This document shows positions 43,999-53,271 of a stretch of DNA of 64,000 nt, in pieces (positions within the stretch are counted from its first letter, which is position 1; each line of letters begins with the position of its first letter). The position numbers and the translations under genes are program-made. The notes beneath the pieces were generated by a model. That model saw only the letters and a program-made list of their open reading frames with translations, did not search any database and had not been told where the DNA came from. Origin of the DNA: Streptomyces sp. TP-A0874 (lineage in GTDB: Bacteria; Actinomycetota; Actinomycetes; Streptomycetales; Streptomycetaceae). The stretch lies in contig NZ_BBZK01000004.1 of assembly GCF_001748085.1 (NCBI RefSeq), positions 682,001-746,000 of the forward strand. The letters are read 5' to 3'.

Positions 43999-44699
43999 GC
44001 GGTCCAGCCCCTCGGGTCGTAGCGGTGCAGCACGGTGTCTCCGAACTGCTGTGTGTCGATGAGCCTCATACGGCGGCCGGTGCCGCCGGGGAACCGGGCC
44101 GGGTGGAGGAACCGAGGCGCGTCCCGCTGGCCCACGAGCACCGGTGCGACGGCGAGATGGAGTTCGTCGGCCAGGTCCCCCTCCAGGAACAGGGTGTGGA
44201 TCGTGCCGCCGCCCTCCACCATCAGGCGCCGGACGCCCCGCCTCCACAGGTCCTCCAGCACGGCACCGAGGTCGAGTGGGGTACCGGCCGCCACCACGTC
44301 CGCCAGGCCCCCGAACCGGGCGGACGGCCCGTCCGGTGCCGCGGAGGTGTAGATGACCTTCTTGTCGCCGCAGTGCCAGAACCGCAGCCCGGGATCGAGG
44401 TCGGCGCTCGCGCTGACCACCACCTTCAGCGGGTGGGCGGGCAGGCCCCGGGCGGCACGGGCCGCCCGGCGCCGCTCGTCGGCTACCAGCAGCCGGGGGT
44501 TGTCCCGGCGCAGGGTGTTGGCACCGATCAGAAGCGCGTCGCACTGCGCGCGGACGGCGTCGACCCGGTCGAAGTCCTCCGGGCTGGACAGCCGCAGGCG
44601 TTCGGGGGTGGCGTCGTCTATGTAGCCGTCCAGCGACACCGCTACGCTGAGTATCACCCGTGGTCTCCGCCGGGCGGCGGCCGGCCGGTCAGGGACCAT
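43995..44699 (-). CDS. RibD C-terminal-like (dihydrofolate-reductase-fold) reductase
   Basis: A 234-residue protein: RVILSVAVSLDGYIDD, CDALLIGANTLRRDNPRLLV (NADPH and substrate contacts) and RRLMVEGGGTIHTLFL near residue 160. This is the reductase half of RibD, which reduces the ribosyl side chain to ribityl. In this operon it would follow the deaminase. The ATG at 44699 overlaps the VOC gene end by 11 bases. Confidence 0.88.
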   Translation of the reverse strand: MVPDRPAAARRRPRVILSVAVSLDGYIDDATPERLRLSSPEDFDRVDAVRAQCDALLIGANTLRRDNPRLLVADERRRAARAARGLPAHPLKVVVSASADLDPGLRFWHCGDKKVIYTSAAPDGPSARFGGLADVVAAGTPLDLGAVLEDLWRRGVRRLMVEGGGTIHTLFLEGDLADELHLAVAPVLVGQRDAPRFLHPARFPGGTGRRMRLIDTQQFGDTVLHRYDPRGWTA

Positions 44700-45135
44700 C
44701 GGGGCTTCCGGGCTCGTCCGGCAGCGGGGTGTTCGATCCCCAACGGCGTTCCGTCAGCACGATCCGGTAGCCGTCGGGGTCGGCGATGGTGACCCCGCCC
44801 TGGTCCCAGTACGGGTTGTGCGCCGGGATGACCTTGCCGCCGTGCTCCGCCGCCCGGGCGACGAACTCCTGGCTCACCGGGGCCTCCAGATAGATCACCA
44901 GGAGATCCTCCGGGGTCGGCGAGGGCCGCACCGTCTCGCGCGTGCCGACGGTCAGTTCGAGGTGCCACCGCGCGTCCCGAGGGCCCACCATCAGCAGGTC
45001 GTGTGTCCCGGCAGCCGGGTCGCCGACGGCCCTGAAGAGCACGCTCATCCCCAGCCCCCGGGTGTAGAAACGCTCCGCCGCAGCAAGATCGGCGGAGGGC
45101 CGTGCGATACGGATCGTCTGACCTGCTTCGATCAC
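44689..45135 (-). CDS. VOC family protein, candidate self-resistance or cluster enzyme
   Basis: A 148-residue vicinal-oxygen-chelate protein: IRIARPSADLAAAERFYTRG, LGMSVLFRAVGD, WHLELTVG, VTIADPDGYRIVLTER. It starts at GTG 45135 inside the MFS stop (GTGA). The toxoflavin-degrading enzyme TxDE is a VOC protein, so a role in protection of the producer is attractive. Other VOC roles (epimerase, dioxygenase) remain open. Confidence 0.82.
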   Translation of the reverse strand: MIEAGQTIRIARPSADLAAAERFYTRGLGMSVLFRAVGDPAAGTHDLLMVGPRDARWHLELTVGTRETVRPSPTPEDLLVIYLEAPVSQEFVARAAEHGGKVIPAHNPYWDQGGVTIADPDGYRIVLTERRWGSNTPLPDEPGSPDGP

Positions 45136-46415
45136 GCCTTCTCTCCTTCTGGTTCTCGTCGTACCGGCTCGCCCCCCGTGCGCTGCCCGCCCGCACGGGC
45201 GGTCGCACCGGACTCGCGGGGAGTCAACGGCACGGTACGGCAAGCGGCCGCGGCGAGGCAGAAGAACAGTGTCCAGGCCAGCCAGCCGACGGCGCCGAGG
45301 TCCAGGCTGATGCTGATCAGCGTCGGTCCGACGACGGTCGCCACCCCGAAACCGAGGTTGAAGGTGGCCAGGTAGGTGGACCGGTGCTCCGGGGGCGTGT
45401 GTACCAGCGCCAGACTCGTCGCTCCGGCCATGACGTAGATCTCCGCCCCGGTCATCAGCACCACCACGACGATGGTGGCGGCGATCGGCCCCCAGCCGCC
45501 GCCCCACCCGGTCAGGGGCGCCGCGGCGGTCCCGGCGGCCGCCAGCACCCCGCCGCCGGCCATCATCCGGCGGGCCCGGAGCGGTGACTCCGAGCCACGG
45601 GCCATACGGGTCTGGAGGAAGACCACCAGCACCGTGTTGAGGATGTAGTTGACGCTCACTATCCACGGTGGCAGCCCTGTCTGCTGGGTGATCCAAAGCG
45701 CCATGCCCACGCCGAGGAGGATGGCGGAGAGGGTCAACGCGCCGTACAGCGCGGTGATCGTCAGGAAGGGGCCGTTGCCGACCAGTCCCGGCTTGCCCGG
45801 CCGCCGGGAACCGGCGCTCTCCGCCTCCCTGGGCAGACTCACCACGGTCACCGCGCAGAACACGAAGATGGTGGCCGCGGATGCCATGATCGTCCGGTAC
45901 GCCCACTCCTCGCCGACGGCCACCGCCGCTCCGGTTGGCAGCGCCCCGATGGCCATGCCCGCGTTGCGCAGCGCCCGCAGCCGGGCCAGCGGCGCCACGG
46001 CTTCCGCCTGACTCCGGCCCACGATCAGCGCGGACTGCACGAGCGGACCGATACCGCGGTTGAGCAGACCGCCGAAGGCGGCGGCCACCATGGCCGTCCA
46101 CAGACTCCCGGCGAGGGCCAGACCGACGTAGGACAGGGCGCGGGCGGCGAAGAGGATGGTCAGGGCTCGCCGCAGCCCCCAGCGGTCGGCGAACCGGGCT
46201 ATCGGGATGGCTCCGAGGAGCGATGCCACGCCGGCGGTGCCCAGGACGAGGGCGACGTCGTAGTTCGACATGCCGACGCCCTGGTTCAGGTAGATCGCGG
46301 AGAAGGCGAGGTACATGCCGAGGCCCGTGGCGTCCAGGAAGCCCACGGCGTAGATGCGGCGCACCGGGCGGCCGTCCGCGTCCGGCGCGGTGGGCCGATG
46401 CTGGGAAGCCGTCAA
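45132..46415 (-). CDS. MFS transporter (candidate product exporter)
   Basis: A 427-residue protein with about 12 hydrophobic segments and the MFS loop RFADRWGLRRAL after helix 2. Segments include IYAVGFLDATGLGMYLAFS and ALTLSAILLGVGMALW. The start is TTG 46415, overlapping the previous stop as TTGA. Exporters of this kind commonly carry the product of the surrounding cluster. The substrate is inferred from position only. Confidence 0.88.
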   Translation of the reverse strand: MTASQHRPTAPDADGRPVRRIYAVGFLDATGLGMYLAFSAIYLNQGVGMSNYDVALVLGTAGVASLLGAIPIARFADRWGLRRALTILFAARALSYVGLALAGSLWTAMVAAAFGGLLNRGIGPLVQSALIVGRSQAEAVAPLARLRALRNAGMAIGALPTGAAVAVGEEWAYRTIMASAATIFVFCAVTVVSLPREAESAGSRRPGKPGLVGNGPFLTITALYGALTLSAILLGVGMALWITQQTGLPPWIVSVNYILNTVLVVFLQTRMARGSESPLRARRMMAGGGVLAAAGTAAAPLTGWGGGWGPIAATIVVVVLMTGAEIYVMAGATSLALVHTPPEHRSTYLATFNLGFGVATVVGPTLISISLDLGAVGWLAWTLFFCLAAAACRTVPLTPRESGATARAGGQRTGGEPVRREPEGEKA

Positions 46416-46924
46416 CGATCGCTCCTCATGGTGTCGTTCAGGACGAGGGCGTGGGCTCGGATGCGGACGTCGTCACCGATGGTGACCGGGCCCAGCACCG
46501 ACGCTCCGACGCCGATCGTCACCCGGTCGCCGATCTTGGGGTGACGCTGCGCCCGCCGTCCGTCGTCCTGCCACCACCCTCGGGAGCCGAGCGTCACGTG
46601 GTGGTAGAGCGTCACATCGTCACCGATGACACAGGTCTGGCCGATCACCACTCCGAAGCCGTGGTCGATGAACACCCGCCGGCCCAGCCGCGCACCGGCG
46701 TGGATCTCCACACCCGACACGACCCGGCCGAGCCAGGTGAGCACCCCCGGTCCGAGCCGGTGTCCGCCCTTGTAGAGCCGGTGGGCCACCCGGTAGAGCA
46801 CCAGCCCGTGCCAGGGCGCGTGTAACGCCGCCTCCACGAGGCTGGTGCGGGAGGGATCGCGCTCCAGAACCGCCCGCAGGTCCTCCCGCACCAGACGCAG
46901 CAGACCGGGGGGTCGACCGTTCAA
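46412..46924 (-). CDS. serine O-acetyltransferase (CysE-type hexapeptide acyltransferase)
   Basis: A 170-residue left-handed beta-helix enzyme: GVEIHAGARLGRRVFIDHGF, VVIGQTCVIGDDVTLYHHVT and HPKIGDRVTIGVGASVLGP. The residues DHGFGVVIG and HHVTLG hold the His and acetyl-CoA positions of CysE. It is short, as in many cluster SATs, and the start is TTG 46924 overlapping a stop (TTGA); a GTG 12 codons in is possible. Being inside this operon, it probably supplies O-acetylserine to the PLP enzyme at 53960. Confidence 0.85.
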   Translation of the reverse strand: MNGRPPGLLRLVREDLRAVLERDPSRTSLVEAALHAPWHGLVLYRVAHRLYKGGHRLGPGVLTWLGRVVSGVEIHAGARLGRRVFIDHGFGVVIGQTCVIGDDVTLYHHVTLGSRGWWQDDGRRAQRHPKIGDRVTIGVGASVLGPVTIGDDVRIRAHALVLNDTMRSDR

Positions 46925-48258
46925 CGTCCGTCCTCCGGGGCGTTCTCGGCCTCCGCCGGTTCCAGCGTGATGTCGAGGAAGCGTTCGACGGCCGCGGCCG
47001 TGGCGGCGGCCTCCTCAGTCGTGTCGCCGCGTACCGTGAACGAGGCCAGATGCTGGGTGTTGTTCGGACTGGCCGACTGCCCCGGCCTGAAGCGCAGGGA
47101 GATCTGGGTGAGCTCGGGGAAACTGTGGCGGGCCTCCTCCGCCGTGCGCTGCGAGACGACCCGCCAGTCCCCCTCCGGTATCGGCACGAAGCGGAACCAG
47201 GCGACTCCCGTGAAGTCCGGCGGCGGCGCCGGGCACAGGCCGAGGGCGACCCTGGCGATGTCTGCGGCGAAGTCGTACCCGGCGGCGGTCATCAGCATCT
47301 TGGGGGTGGGGCCGCCGGCCCGCGCGTTGACCTCGATGACCTTGGGGCCGTCCGGGGTCAGGGCGATCTCGGTGTGGACCGCGCCGTGGGTGAGCCCGAT
47401 GGCGCCGATGGCCTGCTCCGCGCAGGCCATGGCCTCCGCCGCCTGGGCCGGGGGCAGGTGGCTGGGTACCACCAGGCCCTCCTCGACGTACCCGTGGCGC
47501 AGTCTCAGCCGGTCCGATATCGCCAGGTGCTCGGCCTTCCCCCCGAACAGCAGCGACTCCACGCTGACGTAGTCCGCGTAGGGGGAGCCCTCCCGCCCCT
47601 CCACCGGCAGCGGTTCCTCCAGCAGGAAGGCCTCGTCGCGCTGGATGAAAGCGGTCTTGCTGGCCCGCGCGGCCCGGTACGCCTCGGTGAGCTCGGTGGG
47701 GGTTTGGACCCGACGCACGTTCTTGCTGCCGGCGCCGAGCGAGGGCTTGAGCACGGCGGGCAGTCCGACGGCCGCCACGGCCGCGGCGATGTCCCGCTCA
47801 CCGAGGATCCTGGTGAAGCGGGGTGCCGGGACCCCGTGTTCGCTGAACACCTCGCGCTGACGGGACTTGGACTGCGCGATGGACACCGCCTCGACGCTGT
47901 TCCCCGGCAGCCCGAGCCGCTGGACGAGTTCCGCCTGCGGCCGCAGCAGCACCTCGGAATAGGTCACCACGCCCGAGAGCGGGAGTTCTCCGTCAAGGGC
48001 GGCCCCTGCCGTCACGGCGCTCTCCAGGTCCGGCACGGCGAGGAACCGCCCGCCCCCGGTTGCCGCCCGCTGCTCCCAGAGGGTACGGACCGGCGCCGGG
48101 TCGGCCCAGGCGGTCACGAAGACCACGCTGACCCGCGGGGTGACGGTCAGGCAGGTGAGCAGGGCGTCGGGGGCCGGCAGGCCGCCGATGCCAACGACGA
48201 GCAGCAGGTGGGGCGGCCCGTCGCCCGGTCGGACCGCCTCCAGGGGGGTGTCCGGCAT
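46921..48258 (-). CDS. ATP-grasp ligase
   Basis: A 445-residue ATP-grasp enzyme: AVLKPSLGAGSKNVRRVQ (about residue 170) for the phosphate loop, and VIEVNARAGGPTP (about 312) for the metal/phosphate site. It should couple a carboxylate to an amine or amino acid by an acyl-phosphate. ATG 48258 has GAGGTGA six bases upstream; GTG 48267 overlaps the oxygenase stop as an alternative. It is one of two ATP-grasp genes in the operon. Confidence 0.9.
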   Translation of the reverse strand: MPDTPLEAVRPGDGPPHLLLVVGIGGLPAPDALLTCLTVTPRVSVVFVTAWADPAPVRTLWEQRAATGGGRFLAVPDLESAVTAGAALDGELPLSGVVTYSEVLLRPQAELVQRLGLPGNSVEAVSIAQSKSRQREVFSEHGVPAPRFTRILGERDIAAAVAAVGLPAVLKPSLGAGSKNVRRVQTPTELTEAYRAARASKTAFIQRDEAFLLEEPLPVEGREGSPYADYVSVESLLFGGKAEHLAISDRLRLRHGYVEEGLVVPSHLPPAQAAEAMACAEQAIGAIGLTHGAVHTEIALTPDGPKVIEVNARAGGPTPKMLMTAAGYDFAADIARVALGLCPAPPPDFTGVAWFRFVPIPEGDWRVVSQRTAEEARHSFPELTQISLRFRPGQSASPNNTQHLASFTVRGDTTEEAAATAAAVERFLDITLEPAEAENAPEDGR

Positions 48259-48263
48259 GTCAC

Positions 48264-49220
48264 TCACCTCGTCTGCTGGGTGTCGGGCGCCTGCTGGGCG
48301 TCGAGCCGGTTGATCCGGTACATCGTCCGCTCGAAGAGGGCATCCGCGGTCAGGCTGGGGAATCTCTGCGGAGCGTCGCCGGTGCCGGCGAGGCGTAGCG
48401 GGGTGAGCACCGTCCAGGGCGTGGGGTGGCAGAACTGGACGATGGAGAGCCGTCCGCCGGACTGCTGCGGATCGGCCACCACGCGGTGCACAGCCGCTCT
48501 GGCGAGCCCGTCGGTGAGCCGCTCGAGCACCATGCCGACGTTGACGACCGCGTACCCTTCGGGCGCGTCCACGGCGAGCCATTCACCGTCGCGGTGGAGC
48601 ACCTGCAGTCCGGGCGCGGTCGCCCGGGGCAGTGCGGTGATGAGGTCGAAGTCCTGGTGCTCGACGGCCCAGATGTGGTCCTGCGACGGGGCCCCGGCCA
48701 TCGGCGGGTACCAGGCGGCCCGGTTGACCACCGGCCCGTCCTCGAGCATCTCCTCGAAGTACTCCGGGCGCACGCCCAGCGCCTGCCCGATGGTGCCGAC
48801 GACCCTGACCTGGAACTGCTTCATGCGGGTGTGGAGTTCCGAGAGGGTCTTCCCGATCCCCGGCACCAGGGCATCCGGCATACAGGGCTCCGGGTAGCGC
48901 CCGGGATAGCGGGTGCGCAGTGGATGTCCGGGGGGCAGTGGCGCACCCCAGTGGAAGAGTTCCTTCCAGTCGGGGGTCCTGCCGGACTTCTCCGCGGTCT
49001 CGACCAGGGGCGGCGTGTAGCCCGACTGGCCGTTGCTGCCGGGTACGCGAGCGCTCTTCTTCGCCTCTGCGGTAAGGGAGAAGAACTCCTCCAACAGGCG
49101 GTAGGCCTCATCCAGCAGATTGTTCGGAACGGCGTTCCGAACAAGGAAGAAGCCGTCCGCCAGCGCGGCCTTCACGGTGGCGGAGTCGGCCTTGCCGTCG
49201 ATGTCTATCTCGTGCAGCAT
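48264..49220 (-). CDS. 2-oxoglutarate/Fe(II) oxygenase (isopenicillin N synthase-like)
   Basis: A 318-residue double-stranded beta-helix oxygenase. The iron triad is His188-x-Asp190 (VEHQDFD) and His245 (AAVHRVV), and Arg257-x-Ser259 (GRLSIVQF) binds 2-oxoglutarate. The N-terminal lid is DGFFLVRNAV. GAGAGG precedes ATG 49220. It would hydroxylate, desaturate or cyclise a pathway intermediate. Confidence 0.9.
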   Translation of the reverse strand: MLHEIDIDGKADSATVKAALADGFFLVRNAVPNNLLDEAYRLLEEFFSLTAEAKKSARVPGSNGQSGYTPPLVETAEKSGRTPDWKELFHWGAPLPPGHPLRTRYPGRYPEPCMPDALVPGIGKTLSELHTRMKQFQVRVVGTIGQALGVRPEYFEEMLEDGPVVNRAAWYPPMAGAPSQDHIWAVEHQDFDLITALPRATAPGLQVLHRDGEWLAVDAPEGYAVVNVGMVLERLTDGLARAAVHRVVADPQQSGGRLSIVQFCHPTPWTVLTPLRLAGTGDAPQRFPSLTADALFERTMYRINRLDAQQAPDTQQTR

Positions 49221-49230
49221 GCGTCGCCTC

Positions 49231-49791
49231 TCAACCTTCCCCGCGCCCGGTGCCGGTGTGGGCACGGAGGGCCTCGGTGAACATCAGCACGTCGTTGACC
49301 AGGGCGTCCATGCGTCCCGTGATGGCGTCGTTAGGCTCCCCGTCGGTGAAGTCCGCACCGGTGGTGGCGACCTGGCCGGGCACGGCCCAGCCGCTGATGG
49401 CGCGGATCACGGCGCGCAGCTGGTCGCAGGCGGCCACAGCGCTGCGCGGTCCGCCGCCGTTTGCGAGGATCCCCACCGCCTTGCCGGCGAAGGCGTCGCC
49501 CTTCAGGTGGTCCAGGAAGTTCTTCAGCAGACCGCTGTAGGAACCGTGGTAGACGGGGGTCGCCAGGATGATGCCGTCGGCCTGCGCCACCAGTTGCCGG
49601 ACCGCGGCGGTCTGTCGCAGCGGATCCGGTTCCGAGTAGTCGCCGATGTCGTGCGGCTCACGGAACTCCACCGCCAGGTCGACGGTCTGGAACTCCGCTC
49701 CGGCCCCGCGAACCCGTTGTGCCAGGGCCTCCAGGCCGAGTCGCGTGGAGGACTCCTTGGACGCGCTTCCCAGAATTCCCAGAATCTTCAA
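49231..49791 (-). CDS. NADPH-dependent FMN reductase
   Basis: A 186-residue flavodoxin-fold protein: LGSASKESSTRLGLEAL near the start, LATPVYHGSYSGLLKNFLDHL and ILANGGGPRSA. It supplies reduced FMN or reduces a cofactor or substrate. It begins at TTG 49791 with AAAGGGA seven bases before. No flavin-dependent monooxygenase is seen in the operon, so a direct reduction is as likely. Confidence 0.88.
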   Translation of the reverse strand: MKILGILGSASKESSTRLGLEALAQRVRGAGAEFQTVDLAVEFREPHDIGDYSEPDPLRQTAAVRQLVAQADGIILATPVYHGSYSGLLKNFLDHLKGDAFAGKAVGILANGGGPRSAVAACDQLRAVIRAISGWAVPGQVATTGADFTDGEPNDAITGRMDALVNDVLMFTEALRAHTGTGRGEG

Positions 49792-49802
49792 TGGTGTCCC
49801 TT

Positions 49803-52800
49803 TCAGCCCGTCACGGACGGCGGGGTTGCCGGCAGCAACGTGATTCGTATCTCCCGCTCGGCGGCGGCGATCAGGCGGCCGATCTCGTCGCTGGAGTCGT
49901 CCGCGAAGACATGGGTGCTCAGCCCCGTCCCGGAGAAGGCGGAGGCGGTCGTCCGGCCGCCGATCTCGGTGCTGACCGTGCGGTGGTAGGCGTACGGGGC
50001 CACCGCGGAGTCGTCGTACTCCGCCAGCACGCCGCCGGAGGAGTAGTGCACCGTCCAGCCGGCGTGGCGCGCCACGGGCTCCTGCCGCAGCGTCCCGGGG
50101 TCCTCGCCGGCGTCGATGAGGATCTTGGCGTGCCGCAGGTCGATACCGCGGGTGACCTGGAAGGCGGAGATGATCCCGGCCCCTCCCGGACGCCCCGCCA
50201 CCTCGCAGAAGACCAGCCGCTCCCCCTCCACGAAAGCCTCCATGTGGAGCACCGCCGACCGGATCCCCCAGGCGGCGACGGTCTGTTCGAGGAGGGCCTC
50301 GGCCCGCCGGCGGAGCAGGGGGTCGTCGACGGTCTTCGAGGAGAACGGCTGCCCGCGGGTGAAGGCCAGGCTGTCCTGCTGGTACAGGGAGACGTCCCAG
50401 GCGACGACTCCCTCGTGGACCACGGCGTCGATGTGGCACATCGGCCCCGAGACCTTCCGTTCCACGAGGAACCTCCCGGGGACGAAGCGCCGCTCCAGCC
50501 ACCGGTCCAGCGAGGGGCGGTCCTCGCAGATCGCCACGCCCTGGGAGCCGGACAGGCTCCTGGGCTTGATCACGACGGCGCCGTACTCCTCGAAGAGTTC
50601 GTACGCGTCGGCCGGCTCGTACAGCACACGTCCTTCGGCGTGGGCGATGCCGCCACGGCGCGCCAGCCGCTTCATCTCGGCCTTGTCGAGCAGGCCGCGG
50701 GTGAAGCGGGGGGAGTCCCCCGGCAGCCCCAACTCCTTCCGCAGCGCCGCCGCCGGGGCGAGCAGCCGCTCGGAGGCCGCGGCGATCCGGTGGACCGGAT
50801 GGGTGCGGTGCAGCTCCGCCACGATTCCGGCGGTCGCGTCATGGTCGAAGACATCGGTGTGCAGTGCGAGGTCCAGCCGCGCCTTCGACTCCTTCACCGA
50901 CGGGCTTCCGCTGAGCACGCTGACCCGGAAGCGGTCCGGCGGAAGCAGCGGTGTGCCGTCCTCCCTCGTCCAGGTGGCGGCGCCGATCCGATCGATGATC
51001 GCGACGTGGGTCCGGTCGAGGGGGAGGTGCCGGAACACCAGGGCCGCTTCCACCCTGGAGGTGACCGCCAGGCAGCCGGACAGGTCCTGACCGGCCACGG
51101 TGTAGCACATCCGGGCGTCCCGGTCGTTCTCCGTCCGTACCTGCCCGGCGGTCAACGCCGCGCGCACGTAGCCGACTTCCGGGTGGTCGAACAGCTCCGC
51201 CGCCGGGCTGGCCGCCACCACCCGGAAGGCCCCGGCCGGTGCGGCGAGGGAGCGGAACACCGCGGCGCCCGCCCGGGGAGCGGGACGGCGTTCCGGGCGG
51301 CCCAGTGCGGCGTCGACCGCCGTGGTCACCAGGTCCCGGGTGTGCGCGGTGTCGTAGAGGGCGTGGGTGGCCTCGTCCAGGCCCGGGAGCACGGCGTCCG
51401 GGACGGGCGCCCCGGACGCCCCGACCGGATCGCCCCCGAAGTGACAGCGGACCACCCCCGCACCGATGCCGGAGGCCGTCACCGCCTCTTCCGCGGCGCG
51501 GTGCAGGGCCTCGATCCCCGGCTCCGCCAGCGAGGTGGGCCGGCACAGCGTGCGGTGCCCCTCCGCATCGGTGCCGAGGTCCTCCAGGACGTCCAGATGC
51601 CTCACCCGACCGCCGTGGACCGAGGAGAGCACGACGTGGCCGCGCGGTGGCGGCTCCGCCACGGCCCGCCGCGCGGCCTCTGCCCCATCGAGCGGCTGCC
51701 GCGCGTCCTCGGGCGACGCGGAGCCGAGCCGATCCCGTAACGCCTGCAGCCCTGCTGTGAAGGTGACGACGGCGGCGACCGGGCGCTCCGCCCGCGCACT
51801 GCGGAGGGCTGCTTCCGCGGCGTCCCGGCCGGGCGTGTCGTACCAGGTCCCGGCGGAGCGCCGGGACCACCGCTCCCGCAGGTCGGGCGCCGGTTCGCCG
51901 GGGCCGCACCAGAACACGCTGACATGGCCGGTCGACCCGCCGATCGCGTCCAGGATCCGCTCGGGCCGCGGCCCGTCCGGGTCCGCGTCCAGCAGCAGCA
52001 CCACATGGGGTCCGTGCTCCGCCCGCTCGCCCCCGGCGGCTTCGTCCCGAGCCGTCGGCGCCCCGTGCTCCTCGTCCAGCGACAGTCCGTCGCGGATCCT
52101 TCCGAACGCCCGGTCGGCGGCGTGGCCCGCCTCGGCCGCGGTGTCCCCCTCGGCCAGCACGTACCCCAGGCGGTCCGCGTTGCAGGAAGTCGGCGCCACC
52201 CGGTCGCCCGGCTTCACGCTGATCCAGTGATCGGTCACCCCCTCGGGCAGGCCGCCCGGGACGTCGACCGCGCGGACGGTGCCCCCGCGATCACTGCACA
52301 GGTTGCGCAGTGCGACGTAGGAGACCGGCTCTCCGAGTGGGGGAACCGGCTCGCCGGTGCACAGGGCCGCCAGGTCGAGCGGGATGGAACGACCCAGCGC
52401 GATACCCATCTGCCGCGGAATCACATAGCCGGCCATCCGGCCGTTCACTTCGATGAGTTCCGGTCCCGTGGCGGTCACCAGGAGCTCAATGTGCAGTGCG
52501 CTGTCCCGGATCCCCAGGGCTCGGACGACGTCGGACACGAACCGGCGGACGGCGCCGCGCTGCTCGAACCGGGCCGGGAAGTGCCCGCCCGGCTCCACCG
52601 TGCTGGTCGGTGGGGAGGGGAGGCGCTCGCCGAAGCCGTAGAGGTGCGGACGCCCGCCCTGGACCAGTACCTGGGCGGCCACTTCGCGGCCCGCCCGGTA
52701 CTCCTCGATCAGCAGTCGCCCGGTTTCCCGGGGGCACGCCAGGACCCGCTCGGCCTGGGCGTCGTTCCACAGCACCGAAACGCCGACCGAGCCGTGCCCG

Positions 52801-53270
52801 GCCACCGGCTTGACGACCACCGGATAGCCGATGTCCGCGGCCGCCGCCAACGCCTGCTCCGGAGTGTCGGCACGGCGCCAGCGCAGAGTGCCCACACCGG
52901 CTTCCGTCAACCGCTCCCGCACCGCTGCCTTGTCCCTGAGCAGACGGACGGTCTCCACCCGTTCGTGCGGCACCCCGAGGTCGCGGGCGAGGCAGGCCGC
53001 GGCGATGAGGAAGTCGTCGAGGACGCAGAGCACCCCGTCGACGGGGTGCGGCCCGAGCCGGTCCCGGAGGAGCGGCACGAGGCCCTCACCGCGCCGCAGT
53101 TCGGGGAGTTCGACGACCCGCGCGGCCAGCTTGTGCCGTTCGAAGCCCTGGGTGCCCGCGTAGCCGCCGAGGTCCTCGGTGAGGAAGGAGACCTCCATGC
53201 CGGCGGCCGCCAGTTCCTCGAGGTAGTCGAAGCCGCGCGGGCGGGTGGTCTCCACCATGAGGATGTGCAC
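49803..53270 (-). CDS. large tandem ATP-grasp ligase
   Basis: A 1155-residue protein, about twice a usual ATP-grasp. Module 1 (residues 1-400) has VVVKPVAGHGSVGVSVL (about 157) and LIEVNGRMAGY (about 280). Module 2 (about 800-1155) has AVVIKPRSLSGSQGVAI (about 900) and VFCEVAGRPGG (about 1025). The section between (420-760) is a third, degenerate copy or a linker, Ala/Arg-rich. Two active sites could add two residues in sequence. The start is GTG 53270 with GGGGAG upstream. Confidence 0.88.
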   Translation of the reverse strand: MHILMVETTRPRGFDYLEELAAAGMEVSFLTEDLGGYAGTQGFERHKLAARVVELPELRRGEGLVPLLRDRLGPHPVDGVLCVLDDFLIAAACLARDLGVPHERVETVRLLRDKAAVRERLTEAGVGTLRWRRADTPEQALAAAADIGYPVVVKPVAGHGSVGVSVLWNDAQAERVLACPRETGRLLIEEYRAGREVAAQVLVQGGRPHLYGFGERLPSPPTSTVEPGGHFPARFEQRGAVRRFVSDVVRALGIRDSALHIELLVTATGPELIEVNGRMAGYVIPRQMGIALGRSIPLDLAALCTGEPVPPLGEPVSYVALRNLCSDRGGTVRAVDVPGGLPEGVTDHWISVKPGDRVAPTSCNADRLGYVLAEGDTAAEAGHAADRAFGRIRDGLSLDEEHGAPTARDEAAGGERAEHGPHVVLLLDADPDGPRPERILDAIGGSTGHVSVFWCGPGEPAPDLRERWSRRSAGTWYDTPGRDAAEAALRSARAERPVAAVVTFTAGLQALRDRLGSASPEDARQPLDGAEAARRAVAEPPPRGHVVLSSVHGGRVRHLDVLEDLGTDAEGHRTLCRPTSLAEPGIEALHRAAEEAVTASGIGAGVVRCHFGGDPVGASGAPVPDAVLPGLDEATHALYDTAHTRDLVTTAVDAALGRPERRPAPRAGAAVFRSLAAPAGAFRVVAASPAAELFDHPEVGYVRAALTAGQVRTENDRDARMCYTVAGQDLSGCLAVTSRVEAALVFRHLPLDRTHVAIIDRIGAATWTREDGTPLLPPDRFRVSVLSGSPSVKESKARLDLALHTDVFDHDATAGIVAELHRTHPVHRIAAASERLLAPAAALRKELGLPGDSPRFTRGLLDKAEMKRLARRGGIAHAEGRVLYEPADAYELFEEYGAVVIKPRSLSGSQGVAICEDRPSLDRWLERRFVPGRFLVERKVSGPMCHIDAVVHEGVVAWDVSLYQQDSLAFTRGQPFSSKTVDDPLLRRRAEALLEQTVAAWGIRSAVLHMEAFVEGERLVFCEVAGRPGGAGIISAFQVTRGIDLRHAKILIDAGEDPGTLRQEPVARHAGWTVHYSSGGVLAEYDDSAVAPYAYHRTVSTEIGGRTTASAFSGTGLSTHVFADDSSDEIGRLIAAAEREIRITLLPATPPSVTG

Positions 53271-53271
53271 A

